Below the pieces are notes generated by a model, which saw only the letters and a list, made by a program, of their open reading frames with translations, searched no databases and was not told the origin of the DNA. A DNA stretch of 64,000 nt. Origin: Kitasatospora viridis. Its GTDB lineage: Bacteria; Actinomycetota; Actinomycetes; Streptomycetales; Streptomycetaceae. Location of the stretch: positions 310,001 to 374,000 of the forward strand of contig NZ_VIWT01000001.1 in the NCBI RefSeq assembly GCF_007829815.1, in the 5' to 3' direction. This document shows, piece by piece, positions 43,067 through 53,600 of this stretch. How positions within the stretch are numbered: position 1 is the first letter of the stretch; the number at the start of each line of letters is the position of its first letter. The translations under genes were made by a program, and so were the position numbers.

Positions 43067-46000
43067 GTGAGTCCACGACCATGGTTCAGTAGCCGTTCCC
43101 GCTCCAGAGTCCTGGGGCGGGGAACGGTGACAGCCGGCATGACCTTGGCAGCGCTTGCCCTGGTCGTGCCGATGGCCGCCGCCAGCACGACGGTGGTCGG
43201 CGGGTACCAGTACAAGGGCAAGACCTGGACGGCCGATCCGCTGCCGGCCCAGCCGAAGGTGCAGGGGCACCCGGTCGGCGGCAAGGGCACGGTCAAGCCG
43301 GCCCCGGTGCCGCCCGGTTCACGGGCGCTGGAGAAGGCCCCGACCGCCGCGCCGAAGTGGCCGGCCGGCTCGACCAGCACCGTGACCGTCCCGGTGACCG
43401 GGGCGGCTGCGGTCGCCTCGTCGCCGGTGTCCGTGGCGGCGGTCCAGCCGAGCGCCGAGGCGGTGCGGGCGGCCGCGGCCACCGACGGCGCCGCGAACCC
43501 CGACTCGCCGGGGTCGGTGCGGGTGCAGACCGCGGACCACACGGCGGCCCAGGCCGCCAACGTCGACGGCGTGCTGGTGGGCCTGTCCCGGGCCGACGGC
43601 GCGGCGGCCGGCGGCAAGGTGTCGCTCTCGGTCGACTACTCCGCCATCTCCCAGGCGTACGGCGGGGGTTGGTCTTCGCGCCTGCACCTGGTGGCGATGC
43701 CGGCCTGTGCGCTGACCACGCCCCAGCTGGCCGAGTGCCGCACCCAGACCCCGCTGACGACGAAGAACGACCAGCTGGGCAAGAAGCTGACCGCGACCGT
43801 CGACCTGCCGGGCGGCAGCACCCAGAACGCCGCGCTGACCGGTCACGGCGTCGTCTCCGACGCGCTGGCCCGGGCCGGCGCGGCGACGGCGGCGACCGAC
43901 ATCGCGGCAAGCTCCGGCACCGCGGTCGCCGCGGTCTCCGGCACCTCCGGCTCGCAGGGCGACTACACCGCCGCCCCGCTGTCGGCCTCCGGCGCGTGGT
44001 CGCAGTCCGCCTCGGGCGCGTTCACCTACAACGTGCCGATCTCGGCGCCCTCCGCGCTCGGCGGTTCGGCGCCCTCGGTCGCGCTGGGCTACAACTCCCA
44101 GTCGGTCGACGGCGAGAACTCCTCGCGCAACTCGCAGTCCTCCTGGATCGGTGACGGCTGGGACTACACCCCCGGCTCCATCACCCGCTCCTACAAGGCC
44201 TGCAGCGCCGACGGGATCACCGGCTCCGCCGACGAGTGCTGGGCGGGCTACAACGCCACGCTGTCGCTCGGCTCGCACAGCGGCCAGCTCGTGCGCGACA
44301 GCAACGGCCAGTACCACCTCCAGGGTGACGACAGCACCAAGGTCGAGGACCTGTCCGGTGCGTCGAACGGCCTGTGGAACGGCGAGTACTGGAAGGTCAC
44401 GACCACTGACGGCACCCAGTACTACCTGGGCCTGAACCACTCCCCCGGCACCACCTCGGACCCGGCCACCAACTCGGCCTGGGGCGTGCCGGTCTACATG
44501 CCCAAGTCCGGCGACCCGTGCTACAACTCCGCCCAGGGCAACAGCTCCCAGTGCTCGGCCGAGCCGGGCTGGCGGTTCAACCTGGACTTCGTGGTCGACC
44601 CGCACGGCAACGTGCAGCGCTACGACTGGGCGAACGAGACCAACTGGTACAACATGGGCGCCGGCCAGTCCAACGGCAACGGCGGCTCGATGATCGCCTA
44701 CACCCGCGGCGGCTACCTGCAGCAGATCTCCTACGGCTACAAGCTGGCCGACGAGCAGGCGGGCCACGACCCGGCCGCGAAGATCGTCTTCAACACCGCC
44801 CAGCGCTGCACCACGGACCCGACGACCTGTCAGGCCTCCAACCTCTCCGCCTCGACGGCGAGCAACTGGCCGGACACCCCGTACGACCTCAGCTGCACCC
44901 AGGGCATGGCGACCTCGGGCACCGGCAGCAACGTCTGCCAGATCAGCGCGCCGTCCTTCTGGTCCACCTACCGGCTGAGCTCGATCGCGACCTCGGTCAA
45001 GAACGGCGGCTCCTGGCAGCCGGTGGACACGTACAACCTGACCCACGTGTTCTCCAACGCGGGCGCCACCGTGGACCCGGTGACCGGCAAGACGGTCGAC
45101 CCGGCCGACGCCGGCTCGCTCCAGTCGATGATGTGGCTCTCGCAGATCCAGCGCACCGCGCAGGACACCAGCGCGGGCGGCAGCGGGACCGTCACGATGG
45201 ACCCGATCACCTTCACCGGCACCGAGATGGACAACCGGGTCGACGGCTCCTCGCCGCCCGCCCCGCCGCTGTTCCACCCGCGGATCTCCAGCATCCAGAC
45301 CGAGTCCGGTGAGTCCATCGCGGTCACCTACCGGGCCCCGGAGTGCTCGCGGGTGAACAACCACATGCCGTCGTCCGCGGACAGCGACACCATGGCCTGC
45401 TACCAGGCGTACTGGACCACCCCGGGCGGGTCCGCGCCGATCGCGGACTGGTTCCAGAAGACGGTGGTCTCGCAGGTCTCGGACAACGACGCGACCAAGG
45501 CCGGCTCCCCGGCGAAGATCACCAACTACAGCTACAGCGGCCCGGCCTGGCACCGCAACGACTCGGACCTGGCGGACGACCAGTACCGCACCTGGGACCA
45601 GTTCCGCGGCTTCCGCACCGTCACGGTCACCACCGGCGCGGCACCGGACCCGATCACCCAGACCACCACGTCCTACTTCCAGGGCATGGACGGCGACTAC
45701 AAGCAGGACGGCAGCAAGCGCTCGGTCAGCCTGGCCGACTCCAACGGCAACGCCGTCACCGACAGCAACTGGCTGGCCGACACGGTCCAGGAGACGGACA
45801 CCTACAACCAGGCCGGCGGCTCGATCACCGGCAAGCAGCTGACCACGGCGGAGGCCTTCACCGTCACCGCGGACAGCCCGCGCACCGCCTGGACCGCCAA
45901 GACCCCGGCACCGGCCACCCTCTCCACCCTGCCGGACCTCCAGGCCCTGCGGAAGCAGAGCAGCACCCAGCGCAAGCAGTCGCTGCTGGCCAACGGCAGC

Positions 46001-49000
46001 TGGCGGACCACCGAGACCGACACCACGTACGACAGCCTGGGCCGGATCTCGCAGGTCGACGCCAAGGGCGACGTCTCGGTGCCCTCGCAGGAGGTCTGCA
46101 CCACCACCACGTACGCCACTCCCCCGGCGTCCAACCCGATGATGCTCGCCTACCCGAGCGAGGTGCTGGCCGTCTCCGGCGGCTGCGGCACCACCCCGGG
46201 CGCCGGCACCACCGTCAGTGACAAGCGCACCTACTACGACGGCAACGGCAGCATCACCAGCCTTCCGCCGCTCGGCCAGCTCGGCAACGACGGCTACGTG
46301 ACCGCCACCCAGTCGCTGAAGTCCTACGACGGCTCCGGCAACGCGGTCTACCAGACCGACGGCGCCACCACCTTCGACCAGTACGGCCGGCCGACCAAGC
46401 AGCTCGACGCGGCGGGCAACGCCACGACGACCGCCTACACCCCGGCCACCGGCACCCTGCCCACCGCGACCACGGTGACCAACGCACTCGGCTGGGCGAG
46501 CACCACGACGTTCGCGCCGACCCGCGGGCTGCCGCTGCACCTGGTGGACGTCAACGGGCGGGTGACCGACGCGGTCTACGACGCGCTGGGCCGCCGCACC
46601 GGCGTCTGGCTGCCCGGCCGCAACAAGGCCACCCAGACCGCCGACCAGACCTTCAGCTACGCGGTGCACGGCGCCGGTTCGAACCCCGACCCGTCGACCG
46701 TCACCACGCAGACCCTGCGCGAGGACGGCTCCTACGCCGTCAGCGTCTCCATCTACGACGGGTTCCTGAACCAGCGTCAGACGCAGGCGACCACGGCGGA
46801 CAACAGCGCGGGGCGCCTGATCTCGTCGACCCACTACGACAGCCACGGCTGGAAGTACAGCACCGTCCCGGCCTACTCGGACACCACGACGGCGCCGTCC
46901 ACCACGCTGTTCGTGGAGACGGAGAACAGCCTTCCGTCCGAGACGGTGTACGGCTACGACGGGATGGGACGCGGCGTCAAGCAGACCCTGTACTCCAAGG
47001 CGTCGCCGCTCTGGACCTCCACCGTCGCCTACCCGGGCGCCGACGAGACCGACACGACGCCGCCGCAGGGCGCCACCCCGACGTCGACCTTCACCGACGC
47101 GCTGGGCCGCACCACGTCCACCGTCTCGCACGGCGGCAGCGGCACCGGTGACGTGACGACCCGTTACACCTACACCTCCGCGGGCAAGGTGGCCACGGTC
47201 GCCGACACCGCGGGCAACAACTGGAGCTACCAGTACAACGTGCTGGGGCAGCGGGTCTCCCAGAGCGACCCGGACGCCGGGAGCTCCAGCACGACCTACG
47301 ACCAGCTCGGCAACGTGGCCAGCACCACCGACGGCCGCAACCAGACGCTGTCCTACACCTACGACGCGCTCGACCGGAAGACCGGGGAGTACGCGGGCAC
47401 CAACACCACCGACCAGACCCAGCAGCTCGCGGGCTGGACCTACGACTCCCTGGTCAAGGGCTACCCGACCGCCTCGACCCGCTACGTCGGCGGATCGGGC
47501 TCCACGGGCAGCGCCTACACGCAGGCGGTGTCCGGCTACAACACGGCCTACCAGCCCACCGGCACCACGGTCACCATCCCGGCGGCCGAGGGCAAGCTGG
47601 CCGGCAGCTACAGCACCACCTCCAAGTACACCCCCACCGTCGGCCTCCTCTCGGACACCATCTTCGGGACCGAGGGCGGCCTGCCGTCCGAGGACGTCGG
47701 CTACGGGTACAACCTGCAGGGCGGCCTGGTCTCCACCGGCACGATGTTCACGCCCTACCTGGACGTGGCCTCCTACAGCCCGCTGGGCCAGGTCGAGCAG
47801 TCGACCTACGGCGTGCTCGGCAAGCAGCTGCGCACCGCGCAGACCTACGACGACGCCACCGGCCGCCTGACCACCAACCGGGACAGCATCCAGCCGGCCA
47901 GCACCAACCCGATCTCGTCGACCACCTACGGGTACGACCAGTCGGGCAACCTCACCACGACGAGCGAGCTGCAGTCCTCCGGCGGCACCGACCAGGCCTT
48001 CGACACCCAGTGCTTCCAGTACGACGGCCTGGACCGCCTGACCACCGCCTGGACCGACACGGCGGGCCAGACCTCGCCGACGGCCGGTCAGCTGGCGCAC
48101 TGCAACAGCGGCTCGCCCGCGCCGGCGGCGATCGGCGGCCCGGCGCCGTACTGGCAGTCGTACAGCTACGACCTGCTCGGTGACCGGACCCAGCTGGTCC
48201 AGCACGACGTCACCGGCAACACCGCCAACGACACCACCCAGACCAGCAGCTACCCCGGAGGAGGCACCACCGCCGCGGCCCAGCCCAACACCGCGGGCAC
48301 CATCACCACCAGCAACCCGACCAGCGGCACCAGCACGCTGACCACGAACTTCGACACTGCGGGCAACACCACCAAGCGCACCGTCGCCGGTCCCAGCCCG
48401 TCCACCCAGACGTTCACCTACGACGCCGAGGGCAAGACGGCATCGGTCACCACCCAGCAGGGCAGCAGCAACTCGCAGAAGTCGTCCTACCTCTACGACG
48501 CGGACGGTTCGCTGCTGGTCCAGCACGGCACCAACACCACCACGCTCTACCTGTTCGGCGGCGCCGAGCAGCTGACCATGACCGGTTCCACCGTCAGCGG
48601 TCTGCGCTACTACACCAACCCGGACGGCACCGTGATCCTGCGGTCCAGCACCGGCACGGTGACCTACCTGCCGAGCAACCCGCAGCACACCTCGCAGCTT
48701 GAGGTCGACAGCAAGACCCTGGCGGTCACCCGCCGCGCCTACGACCCGTACGGCAACACGCGCGGAGGCGTCCCCGGCAGCTGGGCCGACAACCACGGCT
48801 ACCTCGGACAACCGGCCGACCCGGGCAGCGGCCTCGACCTGCTCGGCGCCCGCCAGTACGACCCGACGATCGGCCGCTTCCTCACCGCCGACCCGATCTT
48901 CGAGCTCGGCGACTCGAACCAGATGGGCGGCTACACCTACGCCTCCGACAACCCCACGACGATGAGCGACCCGACCGGGGAGCGCTCGGAGTGCGGGCAG

Positions 49001-49891
49001 AACGGCGACAGCCCCTGCGGTGCGCCGCCGTCGCAGGGTGACAGCTACAGCTACATGACCCCGGAGGACTGCAACACCTACAGCTGCCAGGTGGGCCTCT
49101 CCGAGGAGATCCAGAACCTGCAGAACGACCAGGACAACTTCAGCCGCTACGCGCTCTCCTGCACCAGCAACGCCTGCGAGCAGGCCGCGCTGGACGCGCT
49201 GAACGCGAACCAGGGCGAACAGTCCACCGACGGTCAGGGTGTTTACACCGACATCACCCAGATGGACAACCACGCCAAGGCCAAGGAGGCCCAGGCAGCC
49301 GCACAGGCGGCTGCGGACAGGAAGAAGAACAGCTGCAACTTCCTCAGCGTGTGCGGACTCAAGAAGGCCGCCACCAAGGTCGCGCAGATCTCCGGTGACG
49401 TCAGCACGGGCTTGGGCTACATCAGTTGGGTGCCCGGAATCGGTGAACTCGCCGGCGGCCTCTCCGTCGCCACGGGTCTGCTGAGCGCGGGCCTCTACGC
49501 GAGCACGGGCGACTGGAAGGACGCGGTCAACGGCCTGGGGGCCGTGGCGCTGGGCGTGGCCACGGGCGGGTTCGGCAAGATCGGGATCCTGGGCAAGTTC
49601 GACGTCCTGGGCAAGCTCGACGGTATGTACACCTCGCCGCTCAGCAAGCTCAGCGAACTCGCCGGCGACAAGGCCGCCGCACAGGTGGCCGCGTCCCGGG
49701 CGAACGGCTTCTACCGCAGTGAGTCCGGAGTGAAGCTCTACTCCGGGGTCGCCAAGGCCGTGAGCACCATGGGCGTTAATGGTGCTATTAACGGCTATCC
49801 CGGCACTTCGGTTCCGGACTACAATCAGTCCGGCGCATCCTTCTACCGGGACAGTCCGTACGGTGCACTGACCGGATACCTCGAAGGCTAA
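43067..49891 (+). CDS. secreted RHS/YD-repeat protein with variable C-terminal domain (polymorphic toxin-like)
   Basis: 2,274 residues from the GTG at 43067 (GGGGGA 7 nt upstream); an ATG at 43037 has no good site. Signal peptide to about residue 45 (GMTLAALALVVPMAAAS). About residues 300-420 resemble the SpvB/TcB N-terminal region (GAFTYNVPISAPSALGG, SSWIGDGWDYTPG). Numerous YD repeats follow (DALGRRTGVW, YDQLGNVASTTDGRNQTLSY). The RHS core ends ARQYDPTIGRFLTADPIFE, near 1,935-1,972, where polymorphic toxins switch. The last ~300 residues have a Lys/Ala coiled segment, then the hydrophobic run WVPGIGELAGGLSVATGLLS and GLGAVALGVATGGFGKIGIL. No known nuclease motif is seen. A pore or membrane-targeting toxin is my inference. 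Confidence 0.88.
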   Translation: MSPRPWFSSRSRSRVLGRGTVTAGMTLAALALVVPMAAASTTVVGGYQYKGKTWTADPLPAQPKVQGHPVGGKGTVKPAPVPPGSRALEKAPTAAPKWPAGSTSTVTVPVTGAAAVASSPVSVAAVQPSAEAVRAAAATDGAANPDSPGSVRVQTADHTAAQAANVDGVLVGLSRADGAAAGGKVSLSVDYSAISQAYGGGWSSRLHLVAMPACALTTPQLAECRTQTPLTTKNDQLGKKLTATVDLPGGSTQNAALTGHGVVSDALARAGAATAATDIAASSGTAVAAVSGTSGSQGDYTAAPLSASGAWSQSASGAFTYNVPISAPSALGGSAPSVALGYNSQSVDGENSSRNSQSSWIGDGWDYTPGSITRSYKACSADGITGSADECWAGYNATLSLGSHSGQLVRDSNGQYHLQGDDSTKVEDLSGASNGLWNGEYWKVTTTDGTQYYLGLNHSPGTTSDPATNSAWGVPVYMPKSGDPCYNSAQGNSSQCSAEPGWRFNLDFVVDPHGNVQRYDWANETNWYNMGAGQSNGNGGSMIAYTRGGYLQQISYGYKLADEQAGHDPAAKIVFNTAQRCTTDPTTCQASNLSASTASNWPDTPYDLSCTQGMATSGTGSNVCQISAPSFWSTYRLSSIATSVKNGGSWQPVDTYNLTHVFSNAGATVDPVTGKTVDPADAGSLQSMMWLSQIQRTAQDTSAGGSGTVTMDPITFTGTEMDNRVDGSSPPAPPLFHPRISSIQTESGESIAVTYRAPECSRVNNHMPSSADSDTMACYQAYWTTPGGSAPIADWFQKTVVSQVSDNDATKAGSPAKITNYSYSGPAWHRNDSDLADDQYRTWDQFRGFRTVTVTTGAAPDPITQTTTSYFQGMDGDYKQDGSKRSVSLADSNGNAVTDSNWLADTVQETDTYNQAGGSITGKQLTTAEAFTVTADSPRTAWTAKTPAPATLSTLPDLQALRKQSSTQRKQSLLANGSWRTTETDTTYDSLGRISQVDAKGDVSVPSQEVCTTTTYATPPASNPMMLAYPSEVLAVSGGCGTTPGAGTTVSDKRTYYDGNGSITSLPPLGQLGNDGYVTATQSLKSYDGSGNAVYQTDGATTFDQYGRPTKQLDAAGNATTTAYTPATGTLPTATTVTNALGWASTTTFAPTRGLPLHLVDVNGRVTDAVYDALGRRTGVWLPGRNKATQTADQTFSYAVHGAGSNPDPSTVTTQTLREDGSYAVSVSIYDGFLNQRQTQATTADNSAGRLISSTHYDSHGWKYSTVPAYSDTTTAPSTTLFVETENSLPSETVYGYDGMGRGVKQTLYSKASPLWTSTVAYPGADETDTTPPQGATPTSTFTDALGRTTSTVSHGGSGTGDVTTRYTYTSAGKVATVADTAGNNWSYQYNVLGQRVSQSDPDAGSSSTTYDQLGNVASTTDGRNQTLSYTYDALDRKTGEYAGTNTTDQTQQLAGWTYDSLVKGYPTASTRYVGGSGSTGSAYTQAVSGYNTAYQPTGTTVTIPAAEGKLAGSYSTTSKYTPTVGLLSDTIFGTEGGLPSEDVGYGYNLQGGLVSTGTMFTPYLDVASYSPLGQVEQSTYGVLGKQLRTAQTYDDATGRLTTNRDSIQPASTNPISSTTYGYDQSGNLTTTSELQSSGGTDQAFDTQCFQYDGLDRLTTAWTDTAGQTSPTAGQLAHCNSGSPAPAAIGGPAPYWQSYSYDLLGDRTQLVQHDVTGNTANDTTQTSSYPGGGTTAAAQPNTAGTITTSNPTSGTSTLTTNFDTAGNTTKRTVAGPSPSTQTFTYDAEGKTASVTTQQGSSNSQKSSYLYDADGSLLVQHGTNTTTLYLFGGAEQLTMTGSTVSGLRYYTNPDGTVILRSSTGTVTYLPSNPQHTSQLEVDSKTLAVTRRAYDPYGNTRGGVPGSWADNHGYLGQPADPGSGLDLLGARQYDPTIGRFLTADPIFELGDSNQMGGYTYASDNPTTMSDPTGERSECGQNGDSPCGAPPSQGDSYSYMTPEDCNTYSCQVGLSEEIQNLQNDQDNFSRYALSCTSNACEQAALDALNANQGEQSTDGQGVYTDITQMDNHAKAKEAQAAAQAAADRKKNSCNFLSVCGLKKAATKVAQISGDVSTGLGYISWVPGIGELAGGLSVATGLLSAGLYASTGDWKDAVNGLGAVALGVATGGFGKIGILGKFDVLGKLDGMYTSPLSKLSELAGDKAAAQVAASRANGFYRSESGVKLYSGVAKAVSTMGVNGAINGYPGTSVPDYNQSGASFYRDSPYGALTGYLEG

Positions 49892-49899
49892 AGCAGTGC

Positions 49900-49938
49900 G
49901 AGGGTGGGGGTGCTCGTAGATCGAGCACCCCCACCCTC
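49900..49938. terminator. terminator after the RHS gene
   Basis: Two 17-nt arms (GAGGGTGGGGGTGCTCG and its exact complement) around a TAGAT loop, 8 nt after the RHS stop. It separates the RHS gene from the small membrane-protein gene at 49991, which would then need its own promoter or read-through. Confidence 0.9.
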
Positions 49939-49990
49939 GATTCTGTCGCCGGTCGCATGAAGATTCCGCCAGGGAAGTTAGGTGCTTTGA

Positions 49991-50380
49991 ATGATCGATC
50001 TGGCCGGCGTTCCCACGCCCGTCGTAATGGCCGTGGCGCTCCTGGCATGGCTGGGCGGGTGTTTGCTGCTCTGGCGGTCGATGCCCGATCGAGCGCGTCC
50101 CGCCATGGTCGGGGCAGGGGTCGTGGGCATCGGTGTCGGGGCTTTCCTCGGCCTGGCCCGCGGTAGTTCCGGGCGGCACATCCTCGCCATGCTCTTCATC
50201 GCCGGATTGTCCCTGGCCATCGGATCGCTCGGCCAGCGCGACAACCTGGCCAAGATCACCTCCGACAGCAAGGGCAGGACCCCGGAGGAACAGAAGGCGG
50301 TCAATCGCGTGTCGGCCCAGGTGCTGTTCCCGCTGGTGATCGGGATCATCCTGCTGGACACCGTATTCCACGGGATCTGA
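49991..50380 (+). CDS. small four-TM membrane protein, candidate immunity protein
   Basis: 129 residues, ATG at 49991 with AGG 8 nt upstream. Hydrophobic segments at about 9-28 (TPVVMAVALLAWLGGCLLLW), 38-55, 63-80 and 108-125 (QVLFPLVIGIILLDTVF), with a charged loop QRDNLAKITSDSKGRTPEEQ between the third and fourth. No family is recognised. The position, 99 nt downstream of the RHS gene with the hydrophobic C-terminal domain, is where immunity genes of polymorphic toxins lie, and immunity to membrane-active toxins is usually membrane-bound. The intervening terminator weakens the link. Function unproven. Confidence 0.6.
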   Translation: MIDLAGVPTPVVMAVALLAWLGGCLLLWRSMPDRARPAMVGAGVVGIGVGAFLGLARGSSGRHILAMLFIAGLSLAIGSLGQRDNLAKITSDSKGRTPEEQKAVNRVSAQVLFPLVIGIILLDTVFHGI

Positions 50381-50403
50381 CGGACCATCGCCTGATACTG
50401 ATC

Positions 50404-50431
50404 GGCCCCGGACGGAAATTCGTCCGGGGCC
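50404..50431. terminator. terminator after the small membrane-protein gene
   Basis: GGCCCCGGACG pairs exactly with CGTCCGGGGCC around GAAATT, 23 nt past the stop, followed by AACCTGTTT. It is the best intrinsic terminator of the window. Confidence 0.9.
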
Positions 50432-50523
50432 AACCTGTTTCAGTTTGAGCAATTCCTGACCTGGCGTCAGCGCATCGCATCGCATCCGAGCAGAACCACT
50501 CGACTCCCGGCAGGATGTGCACA

Positions 50524-50569
50524 GCAGTGGAGGCGGCCTCCCGGTTTCCCGGGAGACCGCCTCCACTGC
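50524..50569. terminator. terminator of ricin/FG-GAP gene 2
   Basis: GCAGTGGAGGCGG and CCGCCTCCACTGC form the outer stem, with CTCCCGG and CCGGGAG inside; it lies 37 nt downstream (minus strand) of the stop at 50606. Confidence 0.8.
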
Positions 50570-50605
50570 GTTCAGGCGCCCGCCGCTAGCGGCGGGCCAC
50601 CGGGC

Positions 50606-53600
50606 TCAGTGGCCCAGCGTCCAGGTGGAGTTGCCACCGCCGCCGCAGCTCCAGGTGTCGAGCTGCTGGCCGTTGGTGGTGTTCCAGCCGTTGACCTCCA
50701 GGCAGAGGCCGGAGTGCACGTTGTGCAGCTGGTTGTCGGAGCCGAGCGTCCACTGCTGCTCGGTGGCACCGGCGTTGCAGGTCCACAGGATGGCCGGGGT
50801 GCCGTTGGTGGTGCCGGCGGCGGAGGCGGCCAGGCACTTGCCGGAGATCCGGATGGTCCCGTCGGTGTTGAAGTTCCACGACTGCGTGCTGCCGCCGGGG
50901 GCGCAGTCCCAGATGACGATCGGGTTGCCGTCGCCGGTGCCGCCGTAGCGGTTGTCCACGCACTTGGCGGTGTTCGCGTTGCTGTGCAGCGACGTGGTGA
51001 CCGGGGTGTTCGCGGTGCCCATCGAGGTGGCGCCGGCGAACTGGGCGAGGCCCGCGGCGTTGGGTGCGGCGCCGGCGTAGGCGACGATCTGGTTGCTGCC
51101 GCTGATCGCGTACAGGTCCGGGTTGCCGTCGCCGGTGACGTCACCGGGAGAGGTGACGGTCGGCCAGTCGGTCTGGCCCAGGCCGAGCGGCAGGACCGTC
51201 GACTGGGTGGGCAGCACGCTGTTGTTGGCGCCGGCCCACTGCTGCTCGTTGCCGCCCTCGCAGTCCCAGAGGATCAGCTGGGTGCCCTGGGTCTGGCTGG
51301 AGGACGGGTCGCCCAGGCAGCGGCCGGACTGCGGGTTCTTCAGGTCACCGGGGAACGGGCCGGGGACCCACTGCTGCGAGCCGGTGTTGTTGCACTGGTA
51401 GAGCTGGACGGGCGTGCCGTTGGCGGTGCCGCCCGCCTGGACGTCCACGCACTTGCCCATGACGTGCAGGGTGTTGTCCGCACCGTAGGTGATGGTCTGC
51501 GGGTTGCTGTTGTTGCAGTCCCAGACCTGGATCTTGTTGCCGTTGGCGGTGCTGCCCGCGTTGTCGTCCAGGCAGAGGCGGTTGCCGCTGGTGTCGGTCA
51601 GCGCGGAGCTGAGCGCGGCCCGGCCGGGCGGCGTGAGGCTCATGCTCGGCAGGCCGTTGGTGTCGAAGGTCAGCGGGTAGCTGGTGATCGCGCCGGTGGC
51701 GTTGTCACGGGCCCACAGGGTGGGCGTGCCGCCGGACTCGGTGCCGTTCGCGACCTGGGCGCCGACGCTGCCGGGGGCGATCAGGGTGACGTTGGACCAG
51801 TTGGTGCCCTGAGCACCGATCAGGTAGGCGTTGCCGAGGTTCGAACCGCTCCGTGCGCTGCCGGTGTAGTACCAGAGCTTGCCGTTCTCGACCGTGATCA
51901 GGTCCGCGTACGGGGTGACACCCGCACCCGCCCAGCCAGGCGCGTTGGAGTACGCACCCGGTGCCACCATCTGGGTCACACCGGACCAGTCGGTGCCGTA
52001 GCTCGCGCAGTCCGTGCTGGTGCAGGACGAGGCGATCGCGGGCCGGCCCACCGTCAGGACGTCCTGGGACTTGGTGAACTGACCGGCGACGCCGCCGCCG
52101 ATGGTCGTGCCGTCGTTGCGGTACAGGTACATCTGGTGGGTCTTGGTCTGGTACGCCCAGATGTCGTCCAGGGTCGACTGGCTCTGCGAACCCCGGTGCG
52201 TGACCAGGTAGTTGTTCCAGCTGGTGGCGTCCGGGCTCTGCGCCTGGGTGGACGCGACCAGCGGGGCGGCGGCCATGTCCTTGCCGCCCGGAATGAGCGT
52301 CAGGTTCCCGTTGTTGGACGGGTCGGGGATGATGGTGTCGGGGATGCCGTCACCGTTCAGGTCACCCGCGACGGCCTTGGCCGCGGGGTTCCACGGCGCG
52401 TAGAAGCTGTACTGCGCGACGGTGGCCTGGGTGTTGCCCGCGGCGTCCACGGCCTGCACGTAGAGCGTGTGGGTGCCCCACTGGTTGGTGGACAGGTTGA
52501 CCGGGATGCTCGCGGTCGCGGTGCCGTTGGCGTCCGCGGTCACGTTGATCGCGTTGCCGCCGCTGACCGGGTTGTTCTGGTCCAGCGACCAGAGGAACTT
52601 GGCGACGCCGCTCTTGACGCACGGGTTCAGGTTGCAGCCGGTCGGGGCCTGGTCGGTGCTGGAGACCTGGATGTTGACGGTCCCGCTGCCCGCGTACGCG
52701 TTCGGCGTGATGCCGCTGCCCAGCGGCGGGTACTGCGCCGACGGGGTGAAGGTCGCGATGCTCGGCGGGGTCAGGTCGACGTTGAACGTGCAGGGGTTGG
52801 CCTTCGGACCGGCCATCAGGCCGTCGGTGGCCCAGACCTGCCAGCTGTACTGGTGGCCGTCGGAGGCGGCGACCGGGAACGGGATGTTCACGTTGCCGTT
52901 CGTGCCGATCCAGCCCGAGCTGGCCGGCCAGCCGACGGTGTAGGACCCGCCGCTGCCGTTGTTGGTCATGTTGTCCAGCAGCTGCGAGCCGCCCTGCAGG
53001 ATGGCGCCCGGCATGTTGGTGCTCAGGTGCGCGGAGAGCGTGATGTTGGACGCGTTGCCGTTGACGGTCGTCATGCCGACCCACTGCGGCGAACCGCCGT
53101 TGCAGTAGCCGCTGTTGCCGTTGATGCTCAGCGAGTCCGGCATGTTCGGCAGGATGTCGTACGTGGTCTGCAGCACCGGGTTGGTGCTGAAGCGCATGAA
53201 CCCGTAGTTGGTCCCGTACTTGGCCTCGTTGCCGTAGATCCCGAACGTCAGGTTGCTGTAACTGCCGTGGTACTGGTTGATGGTGCCGGTGACGTCGAAG
53301 ATCGCCTGCTGGTTGCCGCAGCTGCCGTAGGCGGTGGCGATGTTCTGCTGGCCCTCACCGGTGACGGTGGCGGGCTGGTTGTTCCAGGAGGTGCCGCCGC
53401 TGATGCCGCCGGTCAGGTTGAGGCCGATGCCCCAGGTGTCGGAGCAGGTGTGGTCGGCGCCGTAGGTCTCGGCGAGGTACAGCTTCGAGTTCTGGATCAC
53501 CATGTTGCTGGTCAGCGCACTGGTGTTGATCTCGTAGTAGCTGCGGTAGAGGCCGAAGCAGTTGGAGTCGTACTGCTGGTAGCCGACGCCCTCGCCGTTC

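Noticed and set aside
43319..50566. 2,415-codon minus-strand open frame across the RHS gene
   Set aside because: It mirrors the RHS gene in the antisense frame that high G/C third positions keep free of stops. It has no domain order and is Val/Gly/Arg-biased.
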